Shown here piece by piece: positions 36,116 through 46,587 of a stretch of DNA of 64,000 nucleotides. How positions within the stretch are numbered: the stretch's first letter is position 1; every line of letters begins with the position of its first letter. The stretch comes from Thalassobaculum fulvum (lineage in GTDB: Bacteria; Pseudomonadota; Alphaproteobacteria; Thalassobaculales; Thalassobaculaceae), in NCBI RefSeq assembly GCF_014652915.1, contig NZ_BMZS01000006.1:248001-312000 (forward strand), written 5' to 3'. Under the pieces are notes generated by a model. It was not told the DNA's origin. It saw only the letters and a program-made list of their open reading frames with translations, and did not search any database. The position numbers and the translations under genes are program-made.

Positions 36116-37248
36116 CGGGCGGCTTCCGGCCCGGCGTCGGCGGTGGCCCGCCACAGGTACGCCGCCATGTCCCGGAACGCCGCCCCGACGGTCTGCTGCC
36201 GCCGGACGAAGATGGTCTCGCAGTCCTTCAGGAACCGGTCGAGCTCGTAGCGGGCGCCGGACGGCCCCCAGGCGAACGGCGGCAGGTATTTCGGCGGGTC
36301 GCCGGCGAACACGTTGCAGCCGACGTCGATGACGGTGCCGGTGTTCAGGCATGTGCCGATCGCGATCTTCACGCAGTCGCCGACGATCGAGCCGAACTTC
36401 ATGCGGCCGAGCGGAACCGGCACCGGCTCGCCGCCACGCCCAGGAAGGAAATCCGTCGGCACCGACAGCCGGACCTCGCCGTAGTTGTTCTTCAGGTCCG
36501 AGGTGGTGACCAGCGCGCCGAGGTTGACCCAGCGCCCGACGATGCTGTGGCCGAGGAATCCCTCGTGATGCTTGTTCGAGAAGTCGCCGAGGATGCTGCA
36601 TTCGATCTCGCCGCCGACCCGGCAGTGCCGGCCGATCGCCACCGGCCCGAGCAGACGGCAGTTGTCGACCCGGGCGTCCGGCCCGACATAGGCCGGCCCG
36701 GCGATGTAGGAGAACTGCCCGACGCTGGCCCGGGCATCGATGGCGATCGGGCCGTCGCGGGTATCGAGGATGGTGCCGGGATACAGCGCCGCCTCAGGGT
36801 GCAGGAACACCTCGGACGGCGTGCCGACGACGTGCACGCCGTCGCCGGGCTGCGCCATCGCCACGAAGCCGCCGCGCGCCACGGCCGCCGCGATGTCGTC
36901 GACGATCCGCCCGCCCAAATCGTCCAGCAACCGGCCGGCGGCGAACTCGCCGGAATCGATCACGGCCTCGAAGGCCGAGGCGATCTCGTCGGTCTCGCCG
37001 GCGAGGTAGCGAAGCGCCAGGTGCTCCGGATGCAGCGACCGGAACGGCGCGGCGCCAAGGATGGCGGCGGCCTGCCGTTCGTACTCCGCCTCGGGGTGAA
37101 AGTAGGCGATCTCCGCGTCCGGGCTCGCGAGCCGGAGCCGCTCGACCGGCGCGTGGAGGCCGTTACGGCTGCCGAACACCGTCCAGACCCGGCTGACGTG
37201 CCGGGACGCCGCCGTGTCGCGATCGAGGAGCAGAACCGTCGAACCCAT
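36112..37248 (-). CDS. GlmU-like left-handed beta-helix protein
   Basis: The 378-residue protein has an alpha/beta N-terminal part without clear motifs (about 1-140). A left-handed beta-helix follows: hexapeptide-like VGQFSYIAGPAYVGPDARVDN, SNKHHEGFLGHSIVG, NLGALVTTSDLKNNYG and FGSIVGDCVKIAIGTCLNTGTV. The latter stretches match the C-terminal half of the alternative bacterial GlmU group (sugar-1-phosphate acetyl/nucleotidyltransferases). The usual nucleotidyltransferase signature is not visible in the N-terminus. It is flanked by a HAD phosphatase (overlapping) and a nucleotidyltransferase-fold gene 34 bases upstream. Confidence 0.7.
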   Translation of the reverse strand: MGSTVLLLDRDTAASRHVSRVWTVFGSRNGLHAPVERLRLASPDAEIAYFHPEAEYERQAAAILGAAPFRSLHPEHLALRYLAGETDEIASAFEAVIDSGEFAAGRLLDDLGGRIVDDIAAAVARGGFVAMAQPGDGVHVVGTPSEVFLHPEAALYPGTILDTRDGPIAIDARASVGQFSYIAGPAYVGPDARVDNCRLLGPVAIGRHCRVGGEIECSILGDFSNKHHEGFLGHSIVGRWVNLGALVTTSDLKNNYGEVRLSVPTDFLPGRGGEPVPVPLGRMKFGSIVGDCVKIAIGTCLNTGTVIDVGCNVFAGDPPKYLPPFAWGPSGARYELDRFLKDCETIFVRRQQTVGAAFRDMAAYLWRATADAGPEAAR

Positions 37249-37282
37249 CCGCCTATCGTCCCGTCATCCTTGCGACCGAACC

Positions 37283-38245
37283 CTACGGCTTGAGCGCCGT
37301 CAGCGCATGCCGGCTCTCACAGAACTCCCCCAGCTCGTCAAGCTCGGCCGAGAAGAAGATGCTGCGGTCCTCGGCCGACAGGTCGGTGACGAGCCCGGCG
37401 TACACGTCGGCTTCGAGCTGCTCGTGCCGGGTCCGGGCCTCGCGCTCGGCCTCGTCGAACCAGCCGCGCACGCCCGGGTCCTGCACGATCGCCGCGCAGC
37501 GCCGGGCGATGTCGCCGGCCTCGAACAGCACCCGGCTCTCCATCATCACCTTGACCGCGATCTTGTCCTTCACCGTCTCCAGCCCGGCCTGCCGGCGGAC
37601 GTCGCCCGGCGTCTTGATGATGAAATCGAGTTCCTCCTGGATGGTCGGGTGACGCAGCCAGAAGTACTTGTGCTTGAGCAACTCGGTTTCGAGCCGGTCC
37701 TTCAGGTGCAGGTCCGGCTCGTCCAGCAGGATCACCAGGTCGATGTCCGAGCCCCGCACCGGTATTCCGGTCGAGTGCTCGCGCCGGCGGGCGTCGTGGG
37801 CCAGGTCGTAGACAACGTCGCCGCAGATCAGCACCGCGAAGTCGCCGGTCAGCTCGGCCGCGCAGAGGTCGTGCAGCTCCCGCACCAGGTCCTGCGCCAG
37901 CTCGCGCTTGCGCCGGCTGATGGTCCGGTGCTTGTCGACCAGCGCCGCGAACGCCGCGTCGAGCGCCGCCCCGTCTTGCGCCGCCCCCTCCAGCCCGAAC
38001 AGCGTGAAGCTGATGAACTTGCGCAGGAACGAGGGGCTGATGCGCGCGCAGCCGGGCGAGTCGGCGTCGATCCGCAGGTAGCTGGTCCGCAGCGCGCGAC
38101 GGCCGACCGCGGGATCGGTCCCGAGGACGCGCGCCAGGGTCAGCACGTTCTCGCCGGTGTGCGAGACCAGGTCGACGCCGAGCGACGGTCCGCGCGCGTG
38201 CAGGAAGCCCCGCAGGACCGCCGCGAGGTCGCCGTCGCCGCTCAT
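37283..38245 (-). CDS. nucleotidyltransferase-fold protein of unknown function
   Basis: I do not recognise the family of this 320-residue protein. One segment (about 168-177), GSDIDLVILLDEPD, is the GS...DxD-type metal-binding core of polymerase-beta-like nucleotidyltransferases. A third acid may lie in EELDFIIKT (about residue 205). A helical N-terminal region with RISPSFLRKFISFTLFGL and a charged helical C-terminus surround it. No helix-turn-helix or HEPN motif is seen. It is the first gene of the minus-strand operon with the beta-helix and HAD genes. Confidence 0.6.
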   Translation of the reverse strand: MSGDGDLAAVLRGFLHARGPSLGVDLVSHTGENVLTLARVLGTDPAVGRRALRTSYLRIDADSPGCARISPSFLRKFISFTLFGLEGAAQDGAALDAAFAALVDKHRTISRRKRELAQDLVRELHDLCAAELTGDFAVLICGDVVYDLAHDARRREHSTGIPVRGSDIDLVILLDEPDLHLKDRLETELLKHKYFWLRHPTIQEELDFIIKTPGDVRRQAGLETVKDKIAVKVMMESRVLFEAGDIARRCAAIVQDPGVRGWFDEAEREARTRHEQLEADVYAGLVTDLSAEDRSIFFSAELDELGEFCESRHALTALKP

Positions 38246-38362
38246 GGGCGGCCCGGACGGGGCGAACGGATCGCAGATGGGGCGGGCCGGCTCATTCCGG
38301 GATCGACGTCACGCCAGTTTCGCTCGACGGCCACGGTATCCCGGCCGGGCGACCCCGTCGAG

Positions 38363-38411
38363 CCACGCCCCTGCTCGGGCACGCCCCTGCTCGGCCACGC
38401 CCCCTACTCGG
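38363..38411. repeat. three tandem 16-17-base units at the 3' end of glk
   Basis: CCACGCCCCTGCTCGG (38363-38378), GCACGCCCCTGCTCGG (38379-38394) and a 17-base variant (38395-38411) run head to tail. The last unit includes the glk stop codon (38404-38406). The rest of the 158-base gap before the nucleotidyltransferase gene shows nothing else. Confidence 0.8.
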
Positions 38412-39363
38412 CGGCGATGGCGCTCAGCCCGAGCAGGCCCGGCTGGGCGTGCGTCACCACCGCCGTCGGGATCCGGCGCAGGTAGGCGCTGGACCGGCCC
38501 TTGGCCTCGAACCGCGCGCGGAACCGCTCCGGATCGAACAGCTCGCCGAGATAGAGCGGCATGCCGCCGGCAAGGTAGACGCCGCCGGTCGCCCCGAACG
38601 TCAGGGCGAGGTCGCCGGCGACCGTCGCCAGCAGATCGACGAACATCGCGACCGCCCGCAGCGCTTGTGCCTCGCCACCGCGGGCCGCCGCCAGCACCGA
38701 CTCGGATTCGCGGTCCGGCCGCGGCGCCGCCCCCTCGACCACGGCGATCGCCGCGTCCAGCGCCGGCAGGCCGATCCCGGACAGCACCCGTTCCGCCGAA
38801 ACGTGGTCGACCCGCCGTCGCAGGACGGCCAGGACGGCGCTCTCGGCGTCGGTCATCGCCGGCAGGGTGACGTGCCCGCCCTCGCCCGGCACGGCCAGCC
38901 AGCCGCGCGGGCCGACCGGCACCAGCCCGGCCACGCCCAGCCCGGTGCCGGGGCCGATCGCGACCATCGGACCGCGTGGCTCGGGATGCCAGTCGCCGAC
39001 GACGTGCCGGTCCGCCGGCCCGAGCAGCGGCAGAGCCCGCGCCACCGCGGCGAAGTCGTTGACCAGCCTGACCGTGTCGAGCCCGAAACGGCGGGCCACC
39101 GCCGCCCCGTCGATGTCCCAGTCGGCATTGGTCAGCTGCACCCGGTTGCCGCTCACCGGGCCGGCGACCGCCAGGATCGCACGGTCCGGCCGGGTCTGCC
39201 CGGCCTTGGTGGCGAGGTAGTCGGCGATCGCCTGCTCGACGCTGTCGAAGTCGGCGGTATGGACGATCTCGACCGAGCGGAAGCGGCCGGCCGCGTCGGA
39301 CAGCGCGAACCGGGTGTGGGTGCCGCCGACATCGGCCAGAAGGGCGGGCAGCGGCTCCACCAT
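38404..39363 (-). CDS. glk: glucokinase
   Basis: The 319-residue cytoplasmic enzyme phosphorylates glucose with ATP. The N-terminal phosphate-binding motif is LLADVGGTHTRFAL. VNDFAAVARALPLL carries the catalytic Asp (ND), GPGTGLGVAGLV is the second nucleotide-binding loop, GEGGHVTLP fits the family's EGGH, and GGVYLAGGMPLYL closes the site. Length matches the bacterial Glk group (not ROK). It follows otsA by 8 bases with GAGGCGGACG before the ATG. Its substrate could be glucose released by the GH15 enzyme two genes upstream. Confidence 0.94.
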   Translation of the reverse strand: MVEPLPALLADVGGTHTRFALSDAAGRFRSVEIVHTADFDSVEQAIADYLATKAGQTRPDRAILAVAGPVSGNRVQLTNADWDIDGAAVARRFGLDTVRLVNDFAAVARALPLLGPADRHVVGDWHPEPRGPMVAIGPGTGLGVAGLVPVGPRGWLAVPGEGGHVTLPAMTDAESAVLAVLRRRVDHVSAERVLSGIGLPALDAAIAVVEGAAPRPDRESESVLAAARGGEAQALRAVAMFVDLLATVAGDLALTFGATGGVYLAGGMPLYLGELFDPERFRARFEAKGRSSAYLRRIPTAVVTHAQPGLLGLSAIAAE

Positions 39364-39371
39364 CGTCCGCC

Positions 39372-40738
<1,367 letters not shown>

Positions 40739-40742
<4 letters not shown>

Positions 40743-42535
40743 ACCACCTCCTCCCACGGCCGCGACAGCCGCATGGCGCACTTGATCAGGCCGACCATCG
40801 AGTAGGTCTGCGGGAAGTTGCCCCACAGTTCGCCGGTCACCGGGTCGACGTCCTCGGACAGCAGGCCGAGGGTGTTGCGGCAGGCCAGGACCTCCTCGAA
40901 CATCCGCCGGGCCTCATCCTTCCGGCCGATCGCCGCCAGCGCCTCGATGAACCAGAAGGTACACACCGTGAACGCGACCTCCGGGGTTCCGAAATCGTCG
41001 GGCGCGTCGTAGCGGAACACGTGGCTGCCGCGCTTGAGGCCGCGCTCGATCGCCTCGACCGTGCCGACGAACCGCGGGTCGTCGGCCTTCAGGAAACCCA
41101 GCTCGTGCATCAGCAGCAGGCTGGCGTCGAGGTCGTCGCCGCCGAAGGTCGCGGCGAACCCGCCGAGCTTCTCGCTCCAGCCGCGCTCGCACAGCCGGGC
41201 GTGCATGGTGTCGGCATGGCCGCGCCACTCGGCCGCCTCCTCGGCGAACCCGAGCTGGAAGGCGATCCGGGCCAGCCGGTCGGCCGCCGCCCAGCACATC
41301 ATGGCAGAGAAGGTGTGGACCGAGGCGCGGGTCCGCAGCTCCCAGATCCCGGCGTCGGGCACCTCGAAGCGCTCGATCGCGGCATGCCCGAGCGGCGTGA
41401 GCTGGCGGTACAGGGCCTCGTCGCCCTTCCGGACCAGCCGGGAGTCGAAGAAGCTCTGGGTGACCGCCAGGATGATCGCACCGAACACGTCGTGCTGGAC
41501 CTGCCGGTAGGCCTGGTTGCCGACCCGCACCGGCCCCATGCCGCGATAGCCGGGCAGGGTGTCGACGATCCGCTCCTCGACCCGGTCCTCCAGCGTCAGC
41601 GAGTACAGCGGCTGCAGGATCTCGCCCTCGGTCCCCTTGGCGACCACGTTCTGGATGTAGCGGAGGTAGTGCTCCAGCGTCCGGGTGGCCGACAGCCGGT
41701 TCAGGGTGTGGACCACGAAATAGGCGTCGCGCAGCCAGCAGTAGCGGTAGTCCCAGTTGCGCTGGCTGTGCGGCGCCTCGGGGATCGAGGTGGTCATGGC
41801 GGCGATCACCGCCCCAGTCTCCTCGAAGGTGCACAGCTTCAGGGTGATGGCGGCGCGGATCACCTCGGCCTGCCACTCGAACGGGATGTTCAGCGAGCGC
41901 GTCCAGTTGCGCCAGTACGCCACGGTGTCGTCGAAGAACACCCGGGCGGTGTCCCGGATCGAGTCCTGCAGGCTCTCGTCGGCGCCCAGCAGGAAGGTCG
42001 CCGGCCCATCGAGCAGGAACCATGCCTCGTCGATGATGTAGGAAGGCACCGCGTCGGTGGTCAGCCGGACGGTCTGCGACGGGCCGACCCAGCGGATGTG
42101 GTTCGAGCCGCGCGTCACCTGCGGCTCGACCGCGCCCCAGCCGAACGCCGGGCGTATCCGAACCCGGATCCGCGGCAGGCCGGCGACCGGGCGGACGTGG
42201 CGGACGATCGTGGTCGGCCGGAACATCCGGTCGTGCCGGTTGAAGCGGGGCGCGAAGTCGGTGATCTCGATCGCCGCCCCGTTCTCGGCGGTGATCCGGG
42301 TCACCAGTACCGGCGTGTTGGGCACGTAGTGGCGCTCGGCGTGGGTCGCGCCGGCCAGGTCGATCGCGAAGAACCCGCGGTCGGCCGGCGTCGCCTCGTC
42401 GTCGACGCGCAGCAGGGCGTCGAACACCGGCTCGCCGTCGAAGCGCGGCAGGCAGCACCACACGATCTTTGCGTAGGGGTCGACGAGCGCGCCGAAGCAG
42501 CAGTTGCCGATCAGTCCGAGGTCGAGGGTGCTCAC
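40739..42535 (-). CDS. glycoside hydrolase family 15 protein (glucoamylase/trehalase type)
   Basis: The 598-residue cytoplasmic protein has the bacterial GH15 plan: an N-terminal beta-sandwich (LGLIGNCCFGALVDPYAKIVWCCLP, first 40 residues or so) and an (alpha/alpha)6 barrel. The barrel has QRNWDYRYCWLRDAYFVVH and a C-terminal LLSEDVDPVTGELWGNFPQ containing likely catalytic carboxylates. Relatives release glucose from alpha-glucans or hydrolyse trehalose. The operon GH15-otsA-glk on one transcript makes trehalose or glycogen turnover likely. A GTG starts the gene, with GGAG 12 bases upstream. No signal peptide is present. Confidence 0.9.
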
Positions 42536-42652
42536 AGGCCGTGAAGCTCCGCGCCGGTGGGTACCGGGGAAAGGTAGGCACCCGCGCCGGGACGGTCAAA
42601 CGCGCGGTAGCCCTGGCACGCCGGCCCTCCTCTCACAACACGCCCCCGAACC

Positions 42653-44053
42653 TCACACCAGGAACGCGTCGGCGTCGTAGCCGCCGTCCAGCAGGCGGGC
42701 GATCGTCCGCAGGCCGATCTCGACGCGCTCCCGGTCGATCTCGTGGCTGAGGCACAGGCGGACGGCTGCCGGGCGCGCCCGCGCGTCCACCGCGAAACGC
42801 GGGCCGCCCCGGACCTCGACACCGAGCCGGCGGGCGGCGGCCTCGAACCCGTCCGGCGACCAGGGATCCGGCAGGGGCAGCCAGAGATGGAATCCGTCCG
42901 GCGACCCGGCCAGGACACCGCCGGCCAGCATCGCCCGCGCCATTTCCCGGCGGTGCCGGGCCTCGGCCCGCTGTTCGGCGTTCAGCCGCTCGGCGGTGCC
43001 GTCCTCGATCCAGCGCGTCGCGACCTCGGCCATCAGTGGCGGCGGCATCCAGGACGACAGGGCGACCGCCGACCGCAGGGCGGCCTCCAGACGCTCCGGC
43101 GCGTGCAGGTACCCGACCCGGAGGCCCGGTGCCAGGCTCTTCGACGTGCTCGCCACCAGGACCGTCCGGTCCGGCGCGTACGCGGCCAGCGGCGCCGGGC
43201 GCGCGGCAGGCAGAAAGCCGAAGACGTCGTCCTCGACGACGGTCAGGCGGTGGCGCTCGGCCAGATCGGCGATCGCCCGGCGACGCTCGGCGCCCATCGT
43301 GACCGCGGTCGGCGTCTGCAGGGTCGGTGTGCAGCACAGGACCCGCGCCGCCGTGGTCCGGCACAGCTCGTCCAGCGCCGCGGGCGCGACGCCCTCGCCG
43401 TCCAGGGCGACCGGGAACACGTGCAGTCCGAGACGGCGCGCGATCGCCAGCAGGGGCGGATAGGTCAGTTCCTCGACCAGGATGGCGTCGCCCGGCCGGG
43501 TCAGGGCCAGAAGCGTCACCAACAGCCCATGCTGCGCGCCGCTGGTGAGCACGACGCGACGTCCGCTCCCGTCCAGGCCCAGCGTGGCGATCCAGCGGCG
43601 CCCCGCTTCGGCGTGACGGTCCAGCGCGACGTCGGGCTTGTGGTCCAGGAGCGCGCCCAGGGCGGTGTCGGCGGCGAGCCCTGCGAGGGTCCGGGCGAGC
43701 GCGTCCGCGGCGGAGCCGCGGAACGGCAGATTGTTGGCGAAGTCGATCGGCCCGGCGACCGGCCGGGTCAGCGCCGCCCGAGCTCCTTCGGCCGCCGGTC
43801 GGTCGGCGGGCGGCGTCCGGACATAGGTTCCCCGCCCGACCGCGCCGTCCAGGTAGCCGCGTCGGATCGCTTCCGCATAGCCACGGGTCACCGTGTTGAG
43901 GGACAGCCCCAGACGGTAGGCGAGATCGCGCTGCGGCGGCAGGCGGTCGCCGGGCGCCAGCCGGCCGCTCGCCACGGCAGCGCCGACCGCATCGGCGATC
44001 GCGCAGTAGGCCGGACCGGCATGCCGGGAGAGGTCGGGGCACCACATTGTCAT
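42653..44053 (-). CDS. MocR-type GntR regulator with aminotransferase-like domain
   Basis: The 466-residue protein has a GntR winged helix (about 10-80): AIADAVGAAVASGRLAPGDR, LPPQRDLAYRLGLSLNTVTR and GYLDGAVGRGTYVRT. A fold-type I aminotransferase domain follows, with VASTSKSLAPGLRVGYLHA (PLP lysine) and VVEDDVFGFLPAARP. MocR regulators bind PLP-linked effectors and control divergent transport or amino-acid genes. This one is divergent from an EamA transporter across a perfect palindrome (44093-44115). The ATG at 44053 is preferred; an ATG six bases later is possible. Confidence 0.91.
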   Translation of the reverse strand: MTMWCPDLSRHAGPAYCAIADAVGAAVASGRLAPGDRLPPQRDLAYRLGLSLNTVTRGYAEAIRRGYLDGAVGRGTYVRTPPADRPAAEGARAALTRPVAGPIDFANNLPFRGSAADALARTLAGLAADTALGALLDHKPDVALDRHAEAGRRWIATLGLDGSGRRVVLTSGAQHGLLVTLLALTRPGDAILVEELTYPPLLAIARRLGLHVFPVALDGEGVAPAALDELCRTTAARVLCCTPTLQTPTAVTMGAERRRAIADLAERHRLTVVEDDVFGFLPAARPAPLAAYAPDRTVLVASTSKSLAPGLRVGYLHAPERLEAALRSAVALSSWMPPPLMAEVATRWIEDGTAERLNAEQRAEARHRREMARAMLAGGVLAGSPDGFHLWLPLPDPWSPDGFEAAARRLGVEVRGGPRFAVDARARPAAVRLCLSHEIDRERVEIGLRTIARLLDGGYDADAFLV

Positions 44054-44092
44054 CAGCGCAATACTCTCATTGCAACGACAGCGAGACAAGAA

Positions 44093-44115
44093 TATCGATG
44101 CAAAATGCATCGATA
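44093..44115. promoter_or_regulatory. perfect palindromic operator between MocR and EamA genes
   Basis: TATCGATGC-AAAAT-GCATCGATA has perfect 9-base arms and lies 39 bases from the MocR start and 21 bases before the EamA start. It overlaps the likely -10 region of a TTGCAA (44070-44075) promoter for the transporter. It is a strong candidate MocR operator that would control both genes. Confidence 0.65.
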
Positions 44116-44136
44116 CGCACACTGGAGCCCGATCCC

Positions 44137-45120
44137 ATGGACAGGTCACCCCGAACCGGCATCGGCTTCGCTCTGCTGTGCCTCGGGATCCTCGGCGCGC
44201 TGCCGATCCTGGCCAACGCCCGTCCCGCCGGGAGTGCCGGCCTGACGTTCGCGGTCTGGCTGACGTTCTGGCAGCTCGTCGCCTCCCTGCCGCTGTTCGG
44301 AGCCGAGATCCTGCGCGCCCGTAGCGCGGATCCGCTCGGGCGTCTGGTGCAAGCCTGCCGGGGACGATCCGGGCTGATCGCCCTCGTCACCGGCGCGATG
44401 TTCGGCGGATCGACCTACATGTACGTGGTTGCGGCGGAACGGGCGGGCCCCGTCAGCCTCGCCATCGCCCTGCAGGCCTATCCGGTCTTCGCGACGCTGG
44501 TCGAGCGGCTGTTCCTCGGCAAGCGCAAGTCGGGCGCCGAACTGTTCTTCACGGCCCTGATGATCGCGGCGCTGGTCTACCTGACGACCGAGGGGACCTT
44601 CCGGGTCGCCGACATCTCCTGGTGGACCGTGTTCGCCCTCGGCATCCCGCTGCTGTGGAGCGTCGCGCACATCATGCTGAAGCGGGTGCTCGAGACGACG
44701 CCGGCGACGCCGAACCAGGTGACGGTCTCCCGCCTCGTGGTGTCCGGCGGCTGCCTCCTGGTGCTGGCGATGGTCATCGGGGACGGCGCGGGGCTGCTGG
44801 CGGCCGGCATCGACCCGTCGTTTCAGCGGGCGGCGATCGTCATGGGCGTCGCCTACTACCTGGAGCTGATCCTCTGGTTCCACGCCATGCGGCACATCGA
44901 CGTGTCGCTGGCCAGCTCCGTCACGGTTCCCGCCCCGGCGGTGACGATGCTGCTGGCGGTACTGGTGCTCGGCGACAGCCTGCAGACCTACCAGCTGCTC
45001 GCCATGGCGCTGATCGCCGCCGGCATGTACGGGCTGGTGCTGACCGGCGGACGGGGCGAGCGGACGTCGGAGCCCCCGACCGCGCGACCCGAACGGCCGG
45101 GCAACCGCCCCCGAGCCTAG
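44137..45120 (+). CDS. EamA-family (DMT) transporter
   Basis: The 327-residue protein has about ten membrane helices in two EamA halves: GIGFALLCLGILGALPILANA at the start, VVAAERAGPVSLAIALQAYPVF, and VTVPAPAVTMLLAVLVLGDSL in the second half. Such proteins export or import amino acids and metabolites. The ATG at 44137 has GGAG ten bases upstream and avoids placing the palindrome inside the coding sequence; earlier in-frame ATGs would do so. Control by the divergent MocR regulator suggests an amino-acid or amine substrate (inference). The stop shares CTAG with the convergent TPR gene. Confidence 0.88.
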   Translation: MDRSPRTGIGFALLCLGILGALPILANARPAGSAGLTFAVWLTFWQLVASLPLFGAEILRARSADPLGRLVQACRGRSGLIALVTGAMFGGSTYMYVVAAERAGPVSLAIALQAYPVFATLVERLFLGKRKSGAELFFTALMIAALVYLTTEGTFRVADISWWTVFALGIPLLWSVAHIMLKRVLETTPATPNQVTVSRLVVSGGCLLVLAMVIGDGAGLLAAGIDPSFQRAAIVMGVAYYLELILWFHAMRHIDVSLASSVTVPAPAVTMLLAVLVLGDSLQTYQLLAMALIAAGMYGLVLTGGRGERTSEPPTARPERPGNRPRA

Positions 45121-45551
45121 CGTTGCCCCTGCGCCAGCGCCTCCTGGGCGCCGGCGTGGCCGGGCTCGAACAGCAGGCACTGCTGCCAGCACACGGCCGC
45201 CTGGTCGGGCTCGCCGAGCTCCTTGAAGGCGACGCCGAGCCCGTACCAGCACTCGGCGTCGCGCGGGTTGACGTAGATCGCGTGGCGCAGCGCGTCGGCG
45301 GCCTCGTGCCACCAGCCGCCACGGGCGCACACCTTCGCCATGTGGAACAGGTAGGTGCGCTCCGCCGGTTCGATCACCAGCGCCCGGCCAATCAGCTCGG
45401 CCGCCTCGGCCACCCGGCCGTTCTCCAGCGCCAGCACCGACTTGACGTTGAGCGTGCGGGCGTCGTCCGGACGCGACGCGGTGACCTTGCGGTACAGGCC
45501 CTCCAGGCCGCCGATACCGCCCCGCCCCCTGCCGCGTCCGGGACCGCGCAC
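45117..45551 (-). CDS. tetratricopeptide-repeat protein
   Basis: The 144-residue protein consists of about three TPR units: RPDDARTLNVKSVLALENGR, then AERTYLFHMAKVCARGGWW and DAECWYGLGVAFKELGEPDQ. It is probably a protein-protein adaptor; no partner is evident. The GTG start at 45551 has GAGG nearby and lies 11 bases after the mtnP stop, so the two are co-transcribed. There is no signal peptide. Its stop codon and that of the convergent EamA gene overlap in CTAG. Confidence 0.75.
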   Translation of the reverse strand: MRGPGRGRGRGGIGGLEGLYRKVTASRPDDARTLNVKSVLALENGRVAEAAELIGRALVIEPAERTYLFHMAKVCARGGWWHEAADALRHAIYVNPRDAECWYGLGVAFKELGEPDQAAVCWQQCLLFEPGHAGAQEALAQGQR

Positions 45552-45562
45552 CGGGCCGGCCT

Positions 45563-46462
45563 CTAACCCTGCACCGGACCGCCGAGCACCCGGCCGGCAA
45601 CCGCGTCGAGGCGGGCGACGACCTCCGGATCGCGCGCCTCGGCATGGGTGATCAGCGCGTACTCCAGGGCGTGGTCGCCGCCCTGCTCGTCGACCAGCGG
45701 CCGACGCCGCAGCTTGGGCGCCGCAGTCTTGATCAGCGACCGGGCGTGCTCGGCGTTCGACAGCAGGACCTTGACCACCATCTCGACCGTGACGTGGTCG
45801 TGGTCCGGATGCCAGCAGTCGTAGTCGGTGACCATGGCGACCGTCGCATACGGGATCTCCGCCTCGCGCGCCAGCTTGGCCTCCGGCATGTTGGTCATGC
45901 CGATGACGTCGCAGCCCCAGGACCGGTACAGGTTGGACTCGGCCAGGCTCGAGAACTGCGGCCCTTCCATGGTCAGGTAGGTACCGCCGCGGGTGTGCGC
46001 GAGGCCGAGTTCCTTGCAGGCCGCCTCCAGCGCGTCGCCAATCCGGGTACTGACCGGGTGCGCCATCGACACGTGCGCCACGCAGCCCTTGCCGAAGAAG
46101 CTCTTCTCGCGGGCGAACGTCCGGTCGATGAACTGGTCGACCAGGACCAGGTGGCCCGGCGCGTATTCGTGCTTCAGCGAGCCGACCGCCGAGACCGAGA
46201 TGATGTCGGTGACCCCGGCGCGCTTGAGGGCGTCGATGTTGGCCCGATAGTTGATGTCGGTCGGGCTGTAGCGGTGGCCGCGGCCGTGGCGCGGCAGGAA
46301 TACCAGCCGCTGGCCGTCGAGTTCGCCGAACAGCAGCTGGTCGGACGGTTCACCGAACGACGACGGCACGGTTTCCCAGCGCGTGTTCTCGAGGCCGTCG
46401 ATCTGATAGACGCCGCTGCCGCCGATTACGCCGACTAGGGCCTCCCGGGTATCGTCCGCCAT
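45563..46462 (-). CDS. mtnP: S-methyl-5'-thioadenosine phosphorylase
   Basis: The 299-residue cytoplasmic enzyme cleaves methylthioadenosine, a by-product of polyamine synthesis, into adenine and methylthioribose-1-phosphate. Clear stretches are VGVIGGSGVYQIDGLEN, the phosphate-binding FLPRHGRGHRYSPTDINYRANI, ISVSAVGSL, TMEGPQFSSLAESN and VIGMTNMPEAKLAREAEI. VTDYDCWHPDHDHVTVE fits MTAP rather than inosine phosphorylase. The ATG at 46462 follows GGAAAGACGG. Adenine from this step could feed the adenine deaminase encoded at 17703. Confidence 0.95.
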   Translation of the reverse strand: MADDTREALVGVIGGSGVYQIDGLENTRWETVPSSFGEPSDQLLFGELDGQRLVFLPRHGRGHRYSPTDINYRANIDALKRAGVTDIISVSAVGSLKHEYAPGHLVLVDQFIDRTFAREKSFFGKGCVAHVSMAHPVSTRIGDALEAACKELGLAHTRGGTYLTMEGPQFSSLAESNLYRSWGCDVIGMTNMPEAKLAREAEIPYATVAMVTDYDCWHPDHDHVTVEMVVKVLLSNAEHARSLIKTAAPKLRRRPLVDEQGGDHALEYALITHAEARDPEVVARLDAVAGRVLGGPVQG

Positions 46463-46587
46463 GGTCCGTCTTTCCGCTGTTCGTTCTTCACAAGACCTAT
46501 AGCGCGGGGCAGCGGCCGAGCGAAAGGGCGTGCGGCGCCGCGCCCGCTCTGCCGAAGCGGATCTCGGGCCGACCCGGCCCCGGTCGA

